Shown here: in pieces, positions 59,726-64,000 of the stretch
Layout: each line of letters opens with the position of its first letter
How positions within the stretch are numbered: the stretch's first letter is position 1
DNA from: Legionella taurinensis
GTDB taxonomy: Bacteria > Pseudomonadota > Gammaproteobacteria > Legionellales > Legionellaceae
Direction of reading: 5' to 3'
Assembly: GCF_900452865.1 (NCBI RefSeq)
Contig: NZ_UGOZ01000001.1
Location: forward strand, 372,001-436,000
Length of the DNA stretch: 64,000 nucleotides
Made by a program: the position numbers and the translations under genes
Notes under the pieces: generated by a model
What the model was told of the DNA's origin: nothing
Database searches by the model: none
What the model saw: the letters and a program-made list of their open reading frames with translations, nothing else

Positions 59726-60906
59726 GCGCCATGCAACCCCGTCATTACACGCAACGTGGAAAACCAACCCACAAACCCTTAGCCCTTTATGACAAATGGA
59801 TGATGGGGGCGGTGCTGGGCCTGCTGATCATTGGTCTGATGATGGTGGCTTCCAGTTCCGTCATGATTTCCACCAAGTATTATCATCAACCCTTTCATTT
59901 TCTCATTCGTCAATGCTGCTATCTGGCGGCCGGCTTTCTGGTGGCGCTGGTGGTGATGCGCATTGACAGTCAAATCTGGGAAAAACTGAGCATGCCGCTG
60001 CTGCTGGCCTGCCTGGTGATGCTGATGCTGGTTTTAATCCCCGGTATCGGACGTTCCGTCAACGGCAGCCGCCGCTGGCTGGCTTTGGGTCCCATTGGCA
60101 TTCAGGTGTCTGAATTGGCGAAAATGACCATGATTTTTTACGTGGCGGGCTATCTCGTTCGTCAACAAAAACAGATAGGCGCCAGTATTTTGGGTTTTAT
60201 CAAGCCCATGATCATTCTGGGCATGGTCTCGGTTCTGTTGTTACTGGAGCCTGATTTCGGCGCCACCGTGGTCATCGCCGGTACCATCATGGCCATGCTC
60301 TTTTTAGCCGGGGTGAAGCTGCGTTATTACATTGGTTTGGTTATCTTAGTCGGCTGCTGCCTTGCCATGCTCGCGGTGTCGTCGCCTTACCGGGTCGCAC
60401 GATTAACCGCGTTTCTCGATCCCTGGGCGGATCAATTTAACAGCGGTTACCAGTTGACCCAATCGCTGATTGCGTTTGGCCGTGGTGGCTGGCTGGGGAC
60501 TGGTCTCGGGGATAGTGTTCAAAAATTGTTTTATTTGCCGGAAGCGCACACGGATTTTCTATTTGCTGTGCTGGCTGAAGAATTAGGGTTGCTGGGCGTC
60601 CTGTTCGTATTAATTTTGTATAGTATACTGGTGCTTAGAGGACTGATGATTGGCTACACCGCCTTTTGTCAGGATCGGCTCTTCGCCGCATTTACGGCTT
60701 ATGGCTTGACCTTCTGGTTAGGGTTGCAGGCAACAATTAACATGGGGGTCAATTCAGGTTTGCTGCCAACAAAGGGATTAACCTTGCCGCTGTTAAGTTA
60801 TGGCGGTGCGAGTATGGTGGTTAATTGTGTGGTTATCGCATTGTTATTGCGGATTGATCATGAAAATCGTTGGCAATCTTTGGGATTGAGAAAGCCGACT
60901 TCATAA
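59722..60906 (+). CDS. ftsW: Lipid II polymerase FtsW
   Basis: A 394-residue SEDS-family septal glycosyltransferase with about ten helices. The signature VNGSRRWLALGPIGIQVSELAKM and the loop PEAHTDFLFAVLAEELG are diagnostic. The ending GLTLPLLSYGGASM is also canonical. I choose GTG 59722, which has AGGG five bases upstream, over ATG 59731. Normally murG follows; here murC begins 10 nt later. Confidence 0.97.
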   Translation: MSAMQPRHYTQRGKPTHKPLALYDKWMMGAVLGLLIIGLMMVASSSVMISTKYYHQPFHFLIRQCCYLAAGFLVALVVMRIDSQIWEKLSMPLLLACLVMLMLVLIPGIGRSVNGSRRWLALGPIGIQVSELAKMTMIFYVAGYLVRQQKQIGASILGFIKPMIILGMVSVLLLLEPDFGATVVIAGTIMAMLFLAGVKLRYYIGLVILVGCCLAMLAVSSPYRVARLTAFLDPWADQFNSGYQLTQSLIAFGRGGWLGTGLGDSVQKLFYLPEAHTDFLFAVLAEELGLLGVLFVLILYSILVLRGLMIGYTAFCQDRLFAAFTAYGLTFWLGLQATINMGVNSGLLPTKGLTLPLLSYGGASMVVNCVVIALLLRIDHENRWQSLGLRKPTS

Positions 60907-60916
60907 CAAGGGGAAC

Positions 60917-62341
60917 GTGGTGGATAGCTCAGGACAATTTCTTTCGCCAAGGATGGGGCGTGTAGAACAGATTCATTTCGTCGGGATCGGCGGTGCCGGC
61001 ATGTGCGGCATTGCTGAAGTGCTTCATAATGAAGGATATCGCATTACCGGATCGGATATCAGCGAAAACAAAGTGGTTGCCCGTTTGCAATCCCTGGGCA
61101 TTGCGGTGGCCATTGGCCATCGTGTGGAAAACATCCAGGGAGCCGATGTCGTTGTTCGGTCCACTGCCGTCAGCTCAGATAATCCGGAAATCATTGCGGC
61201 CAAAGAACAGTTAATCCCGGTTATTCCACGCGCGGCCATGTTGGCTGAATTGATGCGTTTCCGTCACGGCATTGCCATCGCGGGGACGCACGGCAAAACC
61301 ACCACCACCAGCTTGGTCAGCAGTCTTCTGGCGGAAGGCGGCCTGGATCCGAGTTATGTTATTGGCGGAAAATTAAACAGCTCCGGCAGCAATGCGCAAT
61401 TGGGACATTCCGCTTATTTTGTGGCGGAAGCCGATGAAAGCGATGCCTCGTTTCTGTTCTTAAAACCGATGATGGCGGTCGTGACCAACATTGACGCTGA
61501 CCACATGAGCACGTATGAAGATAACTTCGATAAGCTGCGTAACACGTTTGTGGAGTTTCTGCATCACCTGCCTTTCTACGGCCTTGCCGTGTTATGCCTT
61601 GAAGACGAAGAGGTTCGCCGTATCCTGCCGTTGATTCAGCGCCCGACCATGACGTATGGTTTTCGTGAAGAAGCCCATTATCGCGCCATCAATTGGACTC
61701 AAACGGGTTTAAGCAGTGAATTTACGGTGTTAAGACCCAGAGGATTAAAGCCTCTGGACATTAAATTCCAGTGGCCGGGACGCCATAACGTGCTTAATGC
61801 CCTGGCAGCCATTGCCATTGCTTCTGAGCTCAATGTCAATGATGACGCCATTGTCTGCGGTCTGGCTAAATTCCAGGGCGTGGGACGACGCTTCCAGATT
61901 TTAGGCGAACGCCAGTTTGAACACGCCAGCGCGACGGTGGTTGATGATTATGGCCATCACCCGCAGGAGATTCGAACGACGCTCGATGCTTTCCGCCGCG
62001 TGTGGCCCGACAAGCGTCTGGTTCATATTTTTCAGCCACACCGTTACAGCCGTACCAAAGATTTGTTTGATCAGTTCGTGGATGTATTGAGTATCGCTGA
62101 GGAATTATTGTTGCTGGATATTTATTCTGCCGGCGAAGAACCCATTCCCGGGATCAGCAGCGAAGCCTTGTTAAAGAAAATCCGCACCATCCGCCCCAAT
62201 GCCCGATTGGTGAATGATCAGAACCTGGTCAAAACCCTGGATGAATTGATTGCCAATGGCGATGTTATCCTCATGCAGGGGGCTGGCAGTATAGGTCAGA
62301 TGGCGCAAAATTTAATGCAAACCGTGCGAGAACCAGCGTGA
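60917..62341 (+). CDS. murC: UDP-N-acetylmuramate--L-alanine ligase
   Basis: A 474-residue ligase adding L-Ala to UDP-MurNAc. N-terminal HFVGIGGAGMCGIAEVL, ATP loop AGTHGKTTTT, FVAEADESDASFL, FQPHRYSRTKDLF and the C-terminal GAGSIGQ are visible. GTG 60917 follows AAGGGGAAC; a second GTG three bases later is equally possible. The stop overlaps murB by 4 nt. Confidence 0.97.
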   Translation: MVDSSGQFLSPRMGRVEQIHFVGIGGAGMCGIAEVLHNEGYRITGSDISENKVVARLQSLGIAVAIGHRVENIQGADVVVRSTAVSSDNPEIIAAKEQLIPVIPRAAMLAELMRFRHGIAIAGTHGKTTTTSLVSSLLAEGGLDPSYVIGGKLNSSGSNAQLGHSAYFVAEADESDASFLFLKPMMAVVTNIDADHMSTYEDNFDKLRNTFVEFLHHLPFYGLAVLCLEDEEVRRILPLIQRPTMTYGFREEAHYRAINWTQTGLSSEFTVLRPRGLKPLDIKFQWPGRHNVLNALAAIAIASELNVNDDAIVCGLAKFQGVGRRFQILGERQFEHASATVVDDYGHHPQEIRTTLDAFRRVWPDKRLVHIFQPHRYSRTKDLFDQFVDVLSIAEELLLLDIYSAGEEPIPGISSEALLKKIRTIRPNARLVNDQNLVKTLDELIANGDVILMQGAGSIGQMAQNLMQTVREPA

Positions 62342-63246
62342 AAACAATCAACGGGTTAAATGGTCAGGGTGTTGCTTTTCAAGGGCAATTGCTCAGCGAT
62401 GAGCCATTGGCAGACTATACCACCTGGCGGGTGGGTGGGCTTGCCCGTCAACTCTACAAGCCGGCTGGCATCGATGATCTGGCTCTGTTTTTAAAGCACC
62501 TGCCGAGCAATGAACCCTTGTTGTGGTTGGGGCTTGGAAGTAACTCCCTCATCCGCGACAGCGGGTTTGCAGGAACGGTGATCCTCACTCAGGGCTGCCT
62601 TAAAGAAGTCAGTCTGGTTGGCGATCGCCTCGTGCGTGTTGAGGCCGGCGTTTCCTGCGCCACCATGGCCCGTTTCTGCGCCAGGAATCAGTTAGCCGGC
62701 GGCGAATTCTGGGCCGGCATTCCAGGGACCATGGGCGGGGCTTTGCGTATGAATGCGGGCTGTTTCGGCGGTGAAACCTGGCAATCGGTTGTTGAGGTCG
62801 AAACCATGACCCGGCATGGCGAGAGACGGGTACGCAAACCGTCCGAATTCGCCATTGCCTATCGTCATGTCGCCGGACTGGAGGATGAATGGTTTATTGC
62901 GGCCACCTGCCGGCTTTCACCCGGCGAAAAAGATAAATCACTGCAGATGATTAAAGAGTTACTGGCTCGCCGTGCTGAAACGCAGCCGACGAATGAATAC
63001 AATTGCGGCTCCGTATTCCGCAATCCCACCGGCAATTTTGCCGCTCGCCTCATTGAAGAATGCGGGTTGAAAGGAAAACAACTGGGGGGTGCTGTGGTAT
63101 CCACCAAGCACGCTAACTTTATTATCAATCACGAAGGCAATGCGTCGGCGCATGACATTGAATCATTGATTGAACTGGTGCAACACACCGTTCATCAGCA
63201 GACCGCCGTCGAACTGATCCGTGAAGTACACATTATTGGAGACTAA
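62338..63246 (+). CDS. murB: UDP-N-acetylenolpyruvoylglucosamine reductase
   Basis: A 302-residue FAD-dependent reductase completing UDP-MurNAc. FAD-binding [10 protein letters not shown] and [13 protein letters not shown] are present. [21 protein letters not shown] and [24 protein letters not shown] complete the type I pattern. It starts at GTG 62338 overlapping the murC stop. Confidence 0.97.
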   Translation: MKTINGLNGQGVAFQGQLLSDEPLADYTTWRVGGLARQLYKPAGIDDLALFLKHLPSNEPLLWLGLGSNSLIRDSGFAGTVILTQGCLKEVSLVGDRLVRVEAGVSCATMARFCARNQLAGGEFWAGIPGTMGGALRMNAGCFGGETWQSVVEVETMTRHGERRVRKPSEFAIAYRHVAGLEDEWFIAATCRLSPGEKDKSLQMIKELLARRAETQPTNEYNCGSVFRNPTGNFAARLIEECGLKGKQLGGAVVSTKHANFIINHEGNASAHDIESLIELVQHTVHQQTAVELIREVHIIGD

Positions 63247-63248
63247 TC

Positions 63249-64000
63249 ATGTCTGAACTGGTCAACCTGGCCTTACTTTATGGGGGCAAATCGGGGGAGC
63301 ATGAAGTTTCCCTTGTTTCCGCTGCCTCCGTTTTAGCCCAACTCGATGCCCGAAAGTATCGTATTATTCCTATCGGCATGGATAAAGAAGGGCGCTGTTA
63401 CCTGAATGATTATCAGGAACTGTTGGCGCATAAGCACAGCTTACCGGTAAAAACCGCTTCCTCCCAGGCATTACCCAGCCTCTTGATTGATGGGCGTTTG
63501 GCTGTGGATGCGGACGTGGTATTTCCTGTTGTGCATGGTCCCCTGCATGAAGACGGTTGTTTACAGGGACTGCTGGAGTTGGCCGGTGTCGCCTATGTTG
63601 GATCGGATGTTCTGTCATCAGCCATCGGCATGGACAAGGACATGGCTCGTCGCCTGGCCTGCGATACGCGTATCCGTTCCGCCCGTTACCGTCTTTTATC
63701 CTGGCACAGCAATGCAGCCGAGCGTCAACAATTCTGCCAGAATGTGGTGTCTGATCTTGGCTGGCCTTTGTTTGTTAAACCCTGTTCGTTAGGGTCCAGT
63801 GTGGGTATTCACAAAGCGAAGACGATGACCGAACTCGCTCACGCTGTCGAAGATGCGTTACGCTACGATGAGACCATTCTGGTCGAAGAGTTTATTCAAG
63901 GGCGTGAAATTGAATTGTCCGTACTTGAAAATACCAATCCCTCCGCTGCGCCGCGCGTCAGTGTTGCCGGGGAGATTTGTGTCCATCATGCGGATGGGTT
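63249..64000 (+). CDS. ddl: D-alanine--D-alanine ligase, partial (3' end outside window)
   Basis: About 250 residues are present from ATG 63249, with no stop before the window end. It opens with [19 protein letters not shown], then [29 protein letters not shown], the ATP-grasp lead-in [16 protein letters not shown] and [13 protein letters not shown]. The length of the N-terminal part and the EHEVSL stretch favour the longer DdlA-type. It lies 2 nt after murB. Confidence 0.95.
   Translation, partial: MSELVNLALLYGGKSGEHEVSLVSAASVLAQLDARKYRIIPIGMDKEGRCYLNDYQELLAHKHSLPVKTASSQALPSLLIDGRLAVDADVVFPVVHGPLHEDGCLQGLLELAGVAYVGSDVLSSAIGMDKDMARRLACDTRIRSARYRLLSWHSNAAERQQFCQNVVSDLGWPLFVKPCSLGSSVGIHKAKTMTELAHAVEDALRYDETILVEEFIQGREIELSVLENTNPSAAPRVSVAGEICVHHADG

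Noticed and set aside
63249-64000. Possible frameshift in ddl because no stop is seen
   Set aside because: Manual translation is continuous with conserved motifs to the last base; the gene is simply cut by the window end.

Overview
The window reads as a chromosomal segment of a Legionella species or close relative in the Legionellaceae. The evidence is a protein with the size and position expected of the Dot/Icm chaperone subunit LvgA, beside a complete sdhCDAB-sucABCD block. A small protein with a ribosome-modulation-factor-like domain resembles the Legionella LetE protein. A 1543-residue helical protein looks like a Dot/Icm effector, and a papain-like exported peptidase and a PHB granule module are also present. 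Gene density is high, most genes have recognisable families, and I see no insertion sequence, prophage or CRISPR array.

Layout. 1-2188: end of a biotin carboxylase, then panC and panB (pantothenate synthesis) on the minus strand. 2424-4177: a COG2945-type hydrolase overlapping zapE. 4195-6939: a Fur box and the overlapping feoABC ferrous-iron transport operon. 7075-9160: lvgA, an RDD membrane protein and a degenerate EAL-HDOD protein. 9488-18980: succinate dehydrogenase (sdhCDAB), the E1 and E2 subunits of 2-oxoglutarate dehydrogenase (sucAB) and succinyl-CoA synthetase (sucCD), closed by a strong terminator. 19017-30519 is the most accessory-looking stretch: a deformylase paralogue, a small Cys-containing exported protein, an MFS carrier, a C1 peptidase, cbpA-cbpM, the giant putative effector, pdxH, the RMF-like protein and an SseB-like protein. 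30760-34088: a second MFS carrier, a DUF945 protein and fis. 34151-38454: prs, tRNA-Gln, lolB, coaD and ggt. 38458-40707: plsC, a DUF1840 protein, mutM and a small membrane protein. 40953-49476: a fatty-acid desaturase; the PHB genes (two tandem acetoacetyl-CoA reductases, phaR, phasin and a distant phaC) interleaved with a VIT-family carrier, an EamA protein, ubiX and DUF1415. 49563-51017: two unrecognised proteins. 51115-64000: smc, zipA, a DUF167 gene and the division/cell-wall cluster murF-mraY-murD-ftsW-murC-murB-ddl, cut by the window end.

How the parts fit. The central block encodes the TCA steps from 2-oxoglutarate to fumarate; the E3 subunit (lpd) is not here. panB/panC and coaD both serve coenzyme A synthesis, although they are far apart. 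phaR, phasin, the reductases and phaC form a carbon-storage module. A perfect 10-bp direct repeat brackets the phasin promoter and is a likely PhaR operator. The dcw-type cluster lacks murG between ftsW and murC. I found no wholly new multi-gene system. The best leads are the internally duplicated giant protein, the RMF-like membrane protein, the phasin promoter repeats, a 10-bp palindrome near 30.5 kb and a terminator-like hairpin inside the suc operon.
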